This document shows positions 21,442 to 34,385 of a stretch of 64,000 nucleotides of DNA, piece by piece (positions within the stretch are counted from its first letter, which is position 1; every line of letters begins with the position of its first letter). The translations under genes and the position numbers were made by a program. The notes under the pieces were generated by a model. That model ran no database searches, had not been told where the DNA came from, and saw only the letters and a list, made by a program, of their open reading frames with translations. This stretch comes from Owenia fusiformis (taxonomy: Eukaryota; Annelida; Polychaeta; Sabellida; Oweniidae). The stretch is from NCBI GenBank assembly GCA_903813345.2, contig CAIIXF020000011.1, positions 1,946,571 to 2,010,570 on the forward strand, given 5' to 3'.

Positions 21442-21830
21442 AATTCTAGTATCCTTTGCATTCGTTTGACTTCACTTCTTAAAAGAGAGCTTCGTCTTCA
21501 CTCTTTCGAACTAAAATAAACCTGTGAACTCACCGCGCCAAACAGTGTTGGTTGGCCAAATTTGACCGACGTTCTTTATATGGTCATTTCTTCTGACGTC
21601 ATCGTTGAGCCTGGAATTGACCAATGACATGCGCATATTTAATTAGAAACACGTTTGGGGTATATTTCTTCAAGCTCGCTGAATCGTGGAAGGTCAGCAG
21701 GTAGGTCAAAAGTGATTTACCCAAACTGTTACCGGTACCCGTCGTGGGGGCGGGGCTACTAAACTGTAATATGGTCTCTACTAGGCAGAGTGTAGTTTAA
21801 CTAGACTCTGCACGCAGGGTAAAATTCTAG
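21442..21830. repeat. Interspersed repeat family E, long copy
   Basis: From TTCTAGTATCCTTTGCATTC to GCACGCAGGGTAAAATTCTAG, inserted between copies of the previous duplication. Related: 38160-38345 (same orientation) and 50160-50255 (reverse, internally deleted). All share TTCACTTCTTAAAAGAGAGC. Confidence 0.7.
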
Positions 21831-21859
21831 TGAAACTCCTGTATTTTACTGACCATGGG

Positions 21860-22890
21860 TAGGAAGTTGCTACTGCAACTCAGTTGAGTTGATTGTCTTG
21901 ATGGCTTAGGGGCAGAGACTATCTAGTACCAAATGGGGGGTCAAATATTTGATTTATATTTTTGAAAGAAGCTAAAAAATAAACATGAAATCAATATATA
22001 AACTATAATAAATAGATTGAGAACACGATAAAGTTTAAAATTAGAATTTGTTCCAAATATTTATTTATCTCATTGAAATGTCCCTTCAATGTGAAATAAG
22101 GCATATGAAACTAAAAATATTATTGTAACATTATATTTCTAAAGTACACAGTATTGGCATATACCCAGACATAAGTTAGAAAAGTATACAATGTAGACAA
22201 TTTTCGAATTGAACTGGAAAAATGAAGTCAAATGTGAAAGTACTGTCAATTTTGCCTTGATTATTTTAGGCTTCTGGCTGTTGAAATAGTTTGCGAATTC
22301 AATGAATGGTGCCAAGAATTAAAATCGTTCATGCTTTTTGCGTGTTTCTTGTCGCATCATGGTTATTTTGCCATTGTTTTTTGGCTAATATGGAAAGAGC
22401 TTTGAAAATATTTGATAGATGGCTCTCATGTCAAATGTTTGATTATATTTAACTGTTCCGAAATGAGTATGTAGAATTTTGTTTAGGAATTCCCTTTGGA
22501 TCTAAGATTAATCAACTGCTAAAATCTTAGTGACAAGCTACAATGAAATTGTTTCTCTGCCATGTTAATTTTTTTCCATTTGTTTTATGATATCTTGTAG
22601 CAAACACCTCTCAATAATAACCTCAATTATATGAAAACATCTCAAAAATGAACACTTCTTCACCTTCAGCGTAAATCTTGAAGCTTCAGTTGAATTTATT
22701 GCTGAATTCATTTTTGCTTGTTTTTCATGATTTTTTTTTTTACCCTAGCGGTTGGAGTCTTCAGTACACCAACCTCTAACTGAGAGGAACTCAGTATGAA
22801 ATAAATGCCAGATAAATATTCTCATGAAACCACAACGTTCGGTAAATGCCTTTTAGATTGGGCATGTGGGTTTTAATCTCCCCTGATTTG
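21860..22890. other. Non-coding stretch
   Basis: AT-rich; nothing recognised. Confidence 0.5.
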
Positions 22891-22893
22891 GTA

Positions 22894-23146
22894 TTGGCTA
22901 CATCCAAAGAAAAACATTGGCTACATCCAAGGAAAAACATTGGCTACATCCAGGGAAAAACATTGGCTACATCCAAGGAAAAACATTGGCTACATCCAAG
23001 GAAAAACATTGGCTACATCCAAAGAAAAACATTGGCTACATCCAAGGAAAAACATTGGCTACATCCAAGGAAAAACATTGGCTACATCCAAGGAAAAACA
23101 TTGGCTACATCCAAGGAAAAACATTGGCTACATCCAAGGAAAAACT
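22894..23146. repeat. 23-bp minisatellite, 11 units
   Basis: Exactly 11 head-to-tail units of TTGGCTACATCCAAGGAAAA plus ACA, with only A/G changes between units. The three overlapping open frames here are repeat artefacts. Confidence 0.97.
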
Positions 23147-23149
23147 CGA

Positions 23150-24445
23150 AAATGTTTAAGCTCTCTTTTAAAAGAAGCAAAATTAATCAAGATTTTTTCT
23201 AGATTATTTCAATAAAGTAAGTTAAATATCATAATTTTAAATATAAGGTCAAGTGTTTTTCTAAACTCATTGCTGATTCTGAGAGAATGACGTGTTAATG
23301 ATGGATATTTTCTAATGTACTAGTTTAATTATTGCCTTTGAGTTTGGCTTTCCTTAAAGGCATAGGATATATGAATCAATTATTCATTGGACTCTGTGAG
23401 ATTGAGAAACTTGCCTCATAGCCCTATATTCCAATATAAGTCCTTTCATATCAACATCCAAATTGAATTGTAACGCTGCTTTTCATTGGTCCAATTATCA
23501 GATAATAATCAATATTCCTGATATTGACCAATCAGATGTGCCGTCTTATTTTCTGTGATATTGATCCTGTCAAGGAAGCACTCAGCCTTCATAACTGCTT
23601 GCTATTTGCGTTCAATACGATCTATTGATTTTACATGCTGTTTGAAGACATTAGATGCAAGAACTAGGAATCTAGCAAGATAGTGCCAGGATTATATGCC
23701 AGTAGAGACCACAAGAAATATACGTCAAAAAAAGGACTCGGATTATTTTACATAGCGGTGAGTATGTAGAATACGTCAAAGTGTTCTGTGACGCAGTTTG
23801 TCTTCGTTCTAGAATCAGGAGATAGTATGATTTAGACAGTGTATTGGAATTCAAGTGTATAGTTCTTGGCAGCCATATTTGATTGTTAAATCTTCTTAAA
23901 TTGGTCAGTTTTTGATATGGCTGATATTCTGTTATAAATCACTTATTTGGAATGTTCTAAATAGCTTATGTTTGAAGAGATATTTTTAGCTTCTTTATAT
24001 TCGTAAAAATAATTATTAAGATATAGGCCAGAGAGTATTCCTTCATATCAATTAAATTCCCTGTTGTTAGCTTTGGGTCAATACTTATATCTAAGATAAC
24101 TGTATCATTTCGTGATGTTGTTTTGAACATTGAGCAGTTATATTTTAGTAGAATGAAAATAAAATAATGAAGCTGGAGGCAGGGGGGGGGGGGTGATGTT
24201 ACACCCTGAGGATTGGCTAAATAATTGGTCTTTAACTAAAATGGTAATTTTTGAAAAAAAGCTTATGCCATACCATAAGTTAGCTTCAACACAGAGGTAA
24301 CAGTTGAACATTAACTCTATGTACTCCCCCCGCCCCATTTGCTTCCCCCTTATATTCTGATCTAAGGTAGATGTTAAGTAGGGGTGGGAGGGGTCGGAGT
24401 TCTTAAACACTGCATGGAATAAAAAGAATAGAGTACTTCACTAAA
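23150..24445. other. Non-coding stretch
   Basis: No exon-like signal. Contains a poly-G run near 24182 and scattered AT-rich sequence. Confidence 0.5.
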
Positions 24446-24451
24446 TCCTGA

Positions 24452-24614
24452 CAGGCCCATAGCCAGGTTTTTTTTCCCTAGCCAAAATTCTTTCTAACCA
24501 TACAGTTTTTCAGCATTCTGAGCAATTTTCAAGTGGTTTTGGCCACTTTTGAACCCCCCCCCTAGAATATTTCAAAAAGTGAACCCTCCTTGGCAAATCC
24601 TAGCTATGGGACTG
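24452..24614 (+). mobile_element. MITE family 1 copy with target duplication
   Basis: CAGGCCCATAGCCAGG to GCTATGGGACTG, flanked by a perfect 5-bp duplication CCTGA (24447-24451, 24615-24619). The interior has CAGTTTTTCAGCATTCTGAG and two GAACCC-run blocks as in the other copies. Confidence 0.88.
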
Positions 24615-24619
24615 CCTGA

Positions 24620-26530
24620 TACAAACAACCTTTCTTATGTGGTTCAGCTTTCTAATCTGGTACAGCTTTCTTATCTGGTACAGCGATACACTAAGACGGG
24701 GTGGTATTCAGTTCATTCACCTTGTTGATTGATATAAGTATTTTGAACCAGCGTCAGTTAGGGAGAGAATGGGAGTGAGTGACCGAGCATTATATCTCAT
24801 TCAATACTAGAAACTAGAAAAACTGGCAGATTTTAACTAATATGTAAGGTATATTCAAGGGGGGGGGGGGGGTTCTTTCTCAAGTTGCCAAAATTGATTG
24901 AGTTACCAAAAGGCTATGGTTCTTAAAAATCTAAATCTGAAAACAGATTTTTACAGTTAATTAATCTGAACTAGGAATTCCTTTGGATGTGTATCTTGAA
25001 TTCCTGTTTTTAGTCAGCAATAGGATCCTGGTTTGAATCACTTGATATGTTTCCATGATACCTGCACCTTTATCTCTTATATGTTTTTAGTAATGATATG
25101 TGTTATCATGTGAATTGATATTGTTTATAGGGCTTAATTCTAGAGTAATACCTTCTATCGACTCACAATTTCTGAATAAGGTCACAGAAGTTTAAAATAT
25201 CAAAAATTAAGCAGAAAAATGTCTCGCAGTTTTGCAGTGGTAAACATATATGAAGCATAATATGGAAAATAATCAAAATTAGAAGTTTACATCTCTGTTT
25301 AATTCAAGAAATGACATCCTGGTTTTGATTGAATAAGAACAGTATATCAATGGTACATGAATGCTGAAATTGGAGATTAGAGTATTTATCATCTAACGAC
25401 ACATCTGTTCCCTTAATGATTACATATACCCCCCCCCTTTAATCAATACATAGACTGCAGTCAATACTCTTAAATGCATTCAGGCTCTGATGATTCAATT
25501 ATTGCCCTTTCTTAAAATGATTCATCTCTTATTAAGAGAATTATTTAACATTGATTTTATAACTTTTGGCAGAAGCAGTTTTTACTTTTTTTGTCCTTTG
25601 TTTGTGATTGTTCTTTTTATTCATGGAAATTTAGCTAACTTTGAGAGGATTTTGTTTTTTAGACATGAGCATGTTGTGATTTTATTCATGGGTTGAGGCA
25701 TTGTAACCAGCATTAGTTCTTGAATTCCCATTTATGCTGCAATTATTTCTTTCATCCTGTTTGCTACATCTAAGTTACTTGGAGTATGTTGTATCAATTT
25801 TGTCATGATATGAATATAGATGGCGTAAGATCGAGTGCTATTGTTGTAATTTGTGTTGTTGTTTTACAATTATTGTATTTTTGGATATTTTTTTTTAGTT
25901 CATTTATTCAATTTTCATACACAACACAGCAAAATAACAGACAAAGAAAAGCTTGACATGGCAAGAGGATCTTCTGATATGCCTAAAATGAGAATTGTTG
26001 AATAAAGTATTTTGGATATACATTGCAGTTTGATTTGTTGTTATTTGCTGGTAACTTTGATTTGTTGTTATTTGGACAATGGTTCAATTTGATAAATTGT
26101 CTCACGGTGTATTTGTTTTTGCAATATTTCTTGTCATTTTTGAAGAATAAAATATTGAAGTCCATGGTAAAAATATCTATTCAACTCTGACCTTGGTCTT
26201 CGATGATGCTATCGCTTTAAAATGTCATATAGTATTTTTCGTGATTATATATCATGATTACTTTTGATTATTAACTCCATTTTGGCTCGCATAGTAATCA
26301 AGCCAGGCTTATGAAATTGCATTCTGTCCATTGTTGTAATTTTAGTCTTGCTGTATCCACCCCCCCCCCCCCCGTCACCTTCACTCTCTTTACCTGGCAA
26401 TATACAGAGAGAAGGATAAAGGGGGGGGGGGGGAGTACAGGGTATTTTAAGCTTTTTAAAATTGTAATTTGGACAATATTTCAAAATAGCCATCTGCTAT
26501 TCAAACCAATGGTCAAATCTATTTTATGGG
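24620..26530. other. Non-coding stretch
   Basis: AT-rich, with G or C homopolymer runs at about 24860, 25430, 26360 and 26420. No gene recognised. Confidence 0.5.
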
Positions 26531-26822
26531 CTTGGTTGCATAGGCCAAGTGACAAGTAGGCCTAGTAGTAAGCTCAAGATAGAAACTAATTTTAATCTGA
26601 AAACGTGGGATCAAATCTTATTCTAAGGGCTGATGTGAAAAAGTCACTCCACCCTGGTGGGAATTGAACCCACAACCTCCCGATTACATGTCAGGTGCTT
26701 TACCACTTGAGCTACGGATCCGACTAACTCTCTGATGGGGTTGTAAGCATAGGCCAAGTAAAAAGTAGTAGTAAGCCCAATATAGAAACTCATACTAGAC
26801 TACTACTTTTCCATTGGCCTAT
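26531..26822 (-). mobile_element. tRNA-derived SINE-like element
   Basis: The minus strand from 26724 to 26650 folds like a tRNA, with A box TAGCTCAAGTGG and B box GGTTCAATTCC, an anticodon arm with TGT (Thr-like) but A instead of U at position 33. The flanks carry related blocks (GCATAGGCCAAGT...AGTAGTAAGC at 26538 and 26745, and an inverted match at 26799-26822). This suggests a composite SINE rather than a working tRNA gene. Confidence 0.7.
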
Positions 26823-26824
26823 GG

Positions 26825-27875
26825 TTGGTAGTAATTTACATTTTGACTGGCTCATACTTTTGCATCATTTTGGATCTTAAAGCAAAGTCATACTGCCATT
26901 TGACTTTTGCAAACGATTTTACAGTTTTCATAGTATTTGATCTTAAATTGCTTTTTTGTGTTGAGTTTGAACATGAATTTAATGTCGATAAATTATGGAT
27001 AGAACTGTAAGAAGTGATACACTTTAAAGCAGAAAATGTCCAAAATTGTATTGAGAGTGTAGAGTATAGATGAGTATAACTTCTTTAAAGGGGTATACAT
27101 GTTTATGAGTCAGGCCATAGGAAAAGGGGTCTTATCACATATTTTTCATTATTTTGAAATTTTTGATTATCCTAAAAAGCACTAAGAGGTCTTTCAAATG
27201 AGCCATGGCTTTTGTACTATAAGCCATTGCTTTTGTTTCCTTGCAGATATAGACCAAAAAGACGGATTTGAATTTAGCATGTTTTCCTTTTAATCTTTTA
27301 CACATTTTTGGCTTTGTAGAACAATTGAAGTTTTTGTGATAAGACCGGTTTTCCTATGTGAGGCTCATATATATTCTTCTTGTCATTAAGTGAAACTTGG
27401 CGCAATCTCTTTTTGCGATGTGATGTCAAAATTTTGTGGAGCATAATTAGCAACTGAGTCGTATTACATTTATAATCATTCTAACATATGGGAATCATTC
27501 TAACCTATTGGAAATGTCATTAGACCCACATGAATGAGAATTGAATCAGAGGTGGAAAAATTTAATTATAGGTCCATGATCACAGAAAATGCCATTCGTT
27601 TTTTCTGTCATTGGATTTGGATAATTATCTGCCAATTATTTTATGGGTAAAACATAGTGAGGCAACTTTAAATAGGGAGGCAAATCTTATGGAGAAGCCA
27701 GTCTTAGGTCGTGTGGGCTCACCGTTCGCCACTGTGTGAATAGTTTGGGACAGAGTGTGGAGCGTGGCATGGATACATAGTGGGCAAAACAAATAGTTTT
27801 CAGATATCTCCCATCACACCAAATACAAAAATTGATTAATTAAAGTTGCAACAATTAGTATAGAGTACGATCAGA
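26825..27875. other. Non-coding stretch
   Basis: No exon recognised. 27708-27745 (GTGGGCTCACCGTTCGCCACTGTGTG) is a diverged piece related to the repeat unit at 28222-28563. Confidence 0.45.
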
Positions 27876-27879
27876 GTCA

Positions 27880-28205
27880 ATCATGGACCAATGTCAATAT
27901 ATGTTTAAGTTTGGATATTTCATCAAGACTTACATCTGTTTTTATCATCTACAAAGAAACACCCTAGAAAAACATTATTTCAGCTGATATTCCTCTTAAA
28001 ACATGGTGGATCTTAAAAATATAAAAGTGGATTTCTCCTTTTTGGAGCTTTGAACTGAATTTGCACTTCTTAATGCTGAAATTGATAGTTTATCCATACA
28101 TTTTAAGAAAAAAGGTATGTCAAAGAAGATGTAAAGCCAAATGTTGCCTTTATAGCTCAGAAAAATTTTAATTTTCCTATTTTCTCTCTTCAGGCCTTGT
28201 TGCCC
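27880..28205 (-). mobile_element. Diverged internal copy of the outer TTAA element
   Basis: Reverse-orientation match to 8780-9115: TTTGGATATTTCATCAAGAC, ATTTCAGCTGATATTCCTCTT, AACATGGTGGATCTTAA, GTATGTCAAAGAAG and TTGTTGCCCCTTT. Terminal repeats lost. Confidence 0.75.
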
Positions 28206-28221
28206 CTTTCATCAAAACATT

Positions 28222-28563
28222 AATGCCCAAAATTAGCCACACAGTGATGAATGGTGAGCCTACACGGCTAATATAACAGCTACTTTGAATCAAATAGCAT
28301 ATTGCTGCTGATATTATGAAGTTTCATTGTCTGATGGTGCCATGCTAATTTACGCCTTCAATTTCAAAGATTAGCACCAAATACAAATTTTAATTAGTCA
28401 AAAGATCAATGCCCAAAATTAGCCACACAGTGACGAATGGTGACCCCACATGGCTAAAATAACAGCTACTTTGAATCAAATAGGATATTGCCACTGATAT
28501 TATCAAGTTTCATTGTCTCATGGTGTCATGCTAATTTACGCCTTCAATTTCAAAGATTAGCAC
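28222..28563. repeat. Tandem duplication, about 186-bp unit
   Basis: Two copies starting AATGCCCAAAATTAGCCACA (28222 and 28408), each ending CTTCAATTTCAAAGATTAGC. Confidence 0.9.
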
Positions 28564-28745
28564 AGGAGATGTGATGAATCAAAATTACATTTACCCTTTC
28601 TTATAATTTGTCACCACCACAAGTGATGACATTGTTATACTCTCTAACTTTCTTGTGTGTGGGTTGGTGCTCAGCGTTCAAACGTACCAAGTATGTCTCA
28701 AACAATCAGGTTAGAGCATAGGTTTTACTGTATGTATAATAGTAC

Positions 28746-28930
28746 AATAACGTCATTTCTAAGGGCAATATAGTGAAGACCGATTGCTCGCAGAAATGAC
28801 GTTATTAGTATTATTACCACCGTTAACGACCAGGACTGAAACAGCAAGAAAATCTTACGCATTGAACGATATCTAATTTCCCAGGGAAAATTGCCGGTCC
28901 AGAATATATTCTAGACCGGTCCATATGGAC
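28746..28930. repeat. Palindromic segments
   Basis: AATAACGTCATTTCT / AGAAATGACGTTATT (28746-28806), then CCGGTCCAGAATATATTCTAGACCGG just after. Part of the general abundance of foldbacks. Confidence 0.6.
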
Positions 28931-29509
28931 CACCACTATGACGTCACACATTTCTCAGGTCGATATAGTAAAATGAATGCCTTCTAAACTAAGCACTAAA
29001 ACCCCTAGAACTGGCCTGGCAAGGTGGTTATAATAGCTTTGAATGAGTTGTTCTATGATCAATTAGCACTCAATAATATCAGAAGTAGTTCATTATTTCT
29101 TGTCACTATCAATGAATATAGATGTCAGGCTTAATTGATTATAACATTGTGGCACATCAAGAATGCAAACAGGGTTGCAAAATTACCCAGAGTGCATTAG
29201 GATTATTGATCGCAGCTGGCTTGTTATTGGACCTGCCGTCAGATTTCAGTAAAAACACGACATTATCACGGTCTAACTAATATTGCTCAAAACTACCAAA
29301 TATGGATTACGTTACTTCATAGCAAACCTTATTTGGATAATAGCAGATTAGAATTTGGATATAATAGCAGAAAAAGGAATCCATATTGGTGGATTTAAGG
29401 TAGCGATTACGATTTATTTTTATAGATAATGGTTATACAGTCATGAATAGAGTAGAGATATCAGTATTGATTTTTTCAGGCCATCTCAGGTTTTCTGATG
29501 GCCTAACTC

Positions 29510-30340
29510 GTTTATTGATATAATATGATTTAGAATTCATAGTGATGTATAAGTATACAGTGTAGAGTTGATGGTAATATCTTTGCAATATATACATTAT
29601 ATTGCTATAATATGAATTAGAATTCATAGTGATGTATAAGTATGGAGTGTAGAGTTGAAAGTAATATCAATGCAATGTTGAATTTATATTGCTATAATAT
29701 GATTTAGAATTCATAGTGATGTATAAGTATAGGGTGTAGAGTTGATCGTAATATCAATGCAATATATAATTTATATTGCTATAATATGATTTAAAATTCA
29801 TCGTGATGTATAAGCATAGGGTGTAGAGTTGATAGTAATATCATTGCAATGTAGATTTGATATTGCTATAATATGATTTAGAATTCATTGTGATGTATAA
29901 GTATGGAGTGTAGAGTTGATAGTAATATCATTGCAATGTAGATTTGATATTGCTATAATATGATTTAGAATTCATTGTGATGTATAGGTATGGGGTGTAG
30001 AGTTGATAGTAATATCATTGCAATGTAGATTTGATATTGCTATAATATGATTTGGGTTCTTGGTGATATATAAGTATGGAGTGTAGAGTTGATAGCAATA
30101 TCATTGCAATGCAGATTTGATATTGCTATAATATGATTTAGAATTCATCGTGATGTATAGGTATGGGGTGTAGAGTTGATAGTAATATCATTGCAATGCA
30201 TATTTGATATTGCTATAATATGATTTGGGGTTCTTAGTGATGTAATGTATGTGGTGTAGAGTTGATAGTAATATATATGCAATGTAGAATTTATATTGCT
30301 ATATGATTTATATTGCTATGATTTATATTGCCATATGATT
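29510..30340. repeat. 87-bp tandem repeat, about nine units
   Basis: GCTATAATATGATTTAGAATT recurs at 29604, 29691, 29778, 29865, 29952, 30039, 30125, 30212 and 30298, spaced 86-87 bp. Units share GTGTAGAGTTGATAGTAATA. Confidence 0.95.
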
Positions 30341-31164
30341 TAAGATTCTTATAAGGAGACTTATAAGTATGGGATACAGAGTTATGGTAATATTTTGCAA
30401 TATAGAATCAATATTGCATACAATTTAAAGAATGTGAAAAAGTAATATGAAATAAGAATAAAAAGTGGAGATAATAACGATAATTGTCAAATCTGAAATT
30501 TGACCTGATTGCATCGAAATGATAAATGGTCACTCTCCAATCAGAATGCTTAAAAATAGAATGTATATGTGTTGTTGAAAAGTAATCCATTGTAGAAATT
30601 GTTCATTTCTGTTGCTATGGATACACAGGAGATTACTGTTTCCCTTATGTCAAGTCCAAGTTTAATTTTCCTATCCCATATTAGAAATTGTTCGTACTCA
30701 TGTTCTAAAATAATGAGATACTGAGAAAGTAATCTGTGAAATGCATCCTTGATTAGCCTACTCAGTCATTTTCGTCATCAAGTTTGTTCTCCACATGTAT
30801 ATTATATGAGATATCATCATCGCTATTAGCTGGAAAAAAGCAAAAAGAAGCCAAGGTTGAAATCTTGGGGCTGTTGAGCGTTTTAGCGCAAAAATTGTCA
30901 AAGCATAAATTGTTTTCTTCATGCAGTTTTGTATCAAGAGTTTAGTCAAAGTCAATATCTGACCAAGGAGAAGTATTGACTGGTGTTTGTGGTTTACCAT
31001 ATAAACGACATACTTGTGCAGTTGTCTTGTAAGGGTTCAATTTTATTATGAAGGTTGAGAGGATACTGAGACGTATTTGTTGCCTGGTAACTCATTTCTT
31101 CAACTAGAAGATGTAATACGTTGCTGAACATCGATAATGTCTATAAATGAATGTAGCAGCTTAA

Positions 31165-31700
31165 GTATTTATCATATATGAAATGCATCATATTTGAAAT
31201 GCACTTCAGATCATATTTGAAATGCATTTCTGATCATATTTGAAATGCACTTCAGATCATATTTGAAATGCACTTCTGATCATATTTGAAATGCATTTCT
31301 GATCATATTTAAAATGCATTTCTGATCATATATTTGAAATTTACTTCTGATGATCTTTGAAATTTGCACTTCAGATCATTGTTGAAATGCATTTCTGATC
31401 ATATTTAAAATGCATTTCTGATCATTTATTTGAAATTCACTTCAGATCATATTTGAAATGCCCTTCTGTTCATATTTGAAATGCATTTCTGATCATATTT
31501 GAAATTCACTTCAGATCATATTTGAAATGCACTTCTTATCATATTTGAAATGCACTTCTTATCATATTTGAAATGCATTTCTGATCATATTTGAAATGCA
31601 TTTCTGATCATATTTGAAATACATTTCTGATTTTATTTGAAATGCACTTCTTATCAAATTTGAAATGCACTTCAGGTCATCTTTGAAATGCTGTTTTGAT
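31165..31700. repeat. About 24-bp minisatellite
   Basis: Roughly twenty degenerate units of CATATTTGAAATGCACTTCT plus GAT. Confidence 0.93.
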
Positions 31701-31804
31701 TAATTTAACAAATATTCAGTTGGTCATGGGACTTTGAAAAGTGTTCCACTAACAGAGGTATTCTGCTTATAGAGATGTTCCACTGTATTAGGTTTTTGGC
31801 ATGC

Positions 31805-31905
31805 ATGGTCAAATTTGAGTTTGTCAAATTTGAGTTTGTCATTTTTAAGGTTGTCATTTTCAAGGTTGTCATTTTAAAGGTTGTCCTTTTCAAAGTTGTC
31901 ATTTT
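31805..31905. repeat. 15-bp tandem repeat
   Basis: About seven units alternating AAATTTGAGTTTGTC and TTCAAGGTTGTCATT. Confidence 0.85.
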
Positions 31906-31909
31906 AGGC

Positions 31910-34110
31910 ATGATATTTTTTCACTGTGTAGCAAGAAAACTCTCCTATGTAACTAATACAAACTAGTGAGATGATCCATTTCGGTTTTTGGGCCATTTAA
32001 GATTAAGCCATTTTGATTGAATAATTTAAAAATATTCTGACGGTCATTTTAGAAGCATGAAATTGAAATGTTGAAAAAAAGTAAAACTGACTCTCTTGTT
32101 CTATGCTATGTAAAACCATGTCTTGATAATGTCTCTGTGTTACCATTCGATTAATATTTAGAATCGTGAGCAGTTTCTGTTTGCGTTAATTTGTTAAACA
32201 AATCTGTTATTTGCATTGCTCAAGGATAGGAAGCGCAGACTGAGGAAAAGTAAACATTTCCACCACCTTGAAATAATACTCCCTATTGTTGTTCTTTGTT
32301 TTTCCTGTGTAGTAGATCATGTTATCTTACGGAGACTGTTTTCTTTCCAGGTTTTGTAATTGTATCTAAGGACAAATATATTGCACTTTAGGCATTTATG
32401 GTTTTGAAAAAATTGGTAATAATGCTGGGTTCAGTGATCTCCCAGGGGTTTTCTTATCCTGGTGAAAATCCCAATTTTACCAATTTCGGTCAAAATATTC
32501 AATATTCCATAGTTTTGACACGGTCATGTTAACGCAACCATCACAGGACTATGGGCACTTTTCAAGTGATTTTGGGCTAAAGTTTGTCAAATGTGAACCC
32601 CTTTGGATTTTTTTGAAAAGTGAACCCCTTGGGAAAAACTGGCTATTGGCTTGGGTGTACTTTTTGTAGAGGGTTCTGCTTGATGTGCTTTACCATAATT
32701 ATGTACTATGTCTGATTACAGGGTGTCCAAGTCTATAAATTTACAATAACAATACAAAACCTGTGTAAAATGTAAAGAGACTTTATGAACACTCTGTATA
32801 TCTGTGTACAGACTGTACATAGATATAGAGGCAAAGTACGACTAAATAAGTTGAGCATATGACATCACGATAAACCATGACTTCTCATTTCTTCTCAGCC
32901 CTGAGATGTTTCAGATGAAACGTAAAGATGCTTCATGTGTATCAGAATGAGCATATATGACTGTATCTGGAAACCACACATTGATTATTGCAAAAATGAC
33001 AGTATTTCATACAACAATCAAACATATATAATACATAACAATGTGTGCCATTAAATCAATAGCCAATATCTCAGAATTTTATAAGTTCTTTGTATTCGGG
33101 AAGTAATATTTAATAACAATATTTATTTGTTGATTTATAATATTACTGCTGAATCAGAGTTAGGGTCTTAAATGCATGTTGTTGTAAATCAATGATATTG
33201 TTAAGAGCTAATTGTATTTTCACAAGAATGATTCTTAACAGCTAAAATCTAGTTTCATTGGAATGCAATAAGAACCAACAAAGTACCGTTATTAAAACCC
33301 CCAAAATACTGTCTTAAAAAATCCAAATTTATTCAATTAGATAAAAAAATGAAAGCAAATTTTTCATATTGTTTAATGTTTTCAACTTGGTGCAAAATCG
33401 TCAACAAGGCGTTGAATTCTGGTTGATCCAATGCATGCTGGGATATTAATGTATTCCGAGTTTATTGATCAAAATTGGCAATTTTCTGATAAACCAATCA
33501 TACAGATGTTATATTGTATTGGATTGTATTGGAAATAAAATTGATTGAGTATAAGCATGTTATGAATGTTTAATACTACAGTATGTTTAAATAAACCTTT
33601 ATAACGACCATTGCATTAATTCGAAATCTTATTGTTATTTATCAGACAATTGTATGTATTAATGGGGGAGGGAGGGGAGCAAATGGGGAATGAAATAGGT
33701 GTGGCATACGATGATGCTTTAATCATATTTTGTCAGTTCTGTTGTCTCTTGAGACTTGAATTACAAAATGTGACCCCTGTATATTTTATCCATGGGTTCA
33801 ACCTGATCGTGACTCTTGGAAAACTATAGCATACACTAGAAACATTATTTACTTTAGACTTATAAGCTCAGCAATAATATTTGTCATTTGAAGATTTAAT
33901 ATATTGATGCTAGGGAATTCTAAAGTGAAGTTGGTTGTTTTGCATATATGTAAGGGCATTGAACTTGTATCTATTTGTAACAATAGGAGTTGGCTTATTG
34001 GAAAATTTTAGCTTGAATTTAATATTGGATTGGATTTAGAGCTATATCTGAAGATGTGAGTATATGTATCAGAGATTGACATTAGCTTAAGACATGTTTT
34101 TTTATCATGA
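31910..34110. other. Non-coding stretch with a degraded MITE
   Basis: 32535-32655 matches MITE family 1 (CACTTTTCAAGTGATTTTGG, two GAACCCC blocks, ACTGGCTATTGGCTTGGG) but the left end is lost. 32438 begins CAGTGATCTCCCAGG, resembling MITE family 2. The rest is AT-rich without exons. Confidence 0.5.
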
Positions 34111-34116
34111 TAACTG

Positions 34117-34385
34117 TTAATATTTAGCCATATGGCATTTTATTGTTTGGTATTTGACCTTTGGAAATATGGTCATGAAGTTTCTGAATATTGGACATTT
34201 GACCTTGGGATTTCTGACCATGGGATATTGGTCATGGGACTTCTGATTATGGGACATTTTAGCATGGGACTTTTGATTTAAGACATTTAACCTTGGTTTT
34301 CTGACCATGGAATATTTGGCCATGGGACTTCTGATTATGGTACATTTGGCCACAGGATTTCTGAATGGCATTTAACCATGAGACT
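34117..34385. repeat. Degenerate tandem repeat
   Basis: Loose units built from GGACATTTGACC, CATGGGACTTCTGATTATG and GACCATGGGATATTGG. Confidence 0.75.

Noticed and set aside
22894-23146. CRISPR-like regular repeats
   Set aside because: No unique spacers; plain head-to-tail minisatellite in an animal genome. The same applies to the 44-45 kb and 57.1 kb arrays.
22846-23215. Three overlapping repetitive frames
   Set aside because: 23-bp minisatellite read in three frames; no coding evidence.
26650-26724. Functional tRNA-Thr gene
   Set aside because: A at position 33, weak acceptor stem and flanking repeat blocks favour a SINE.
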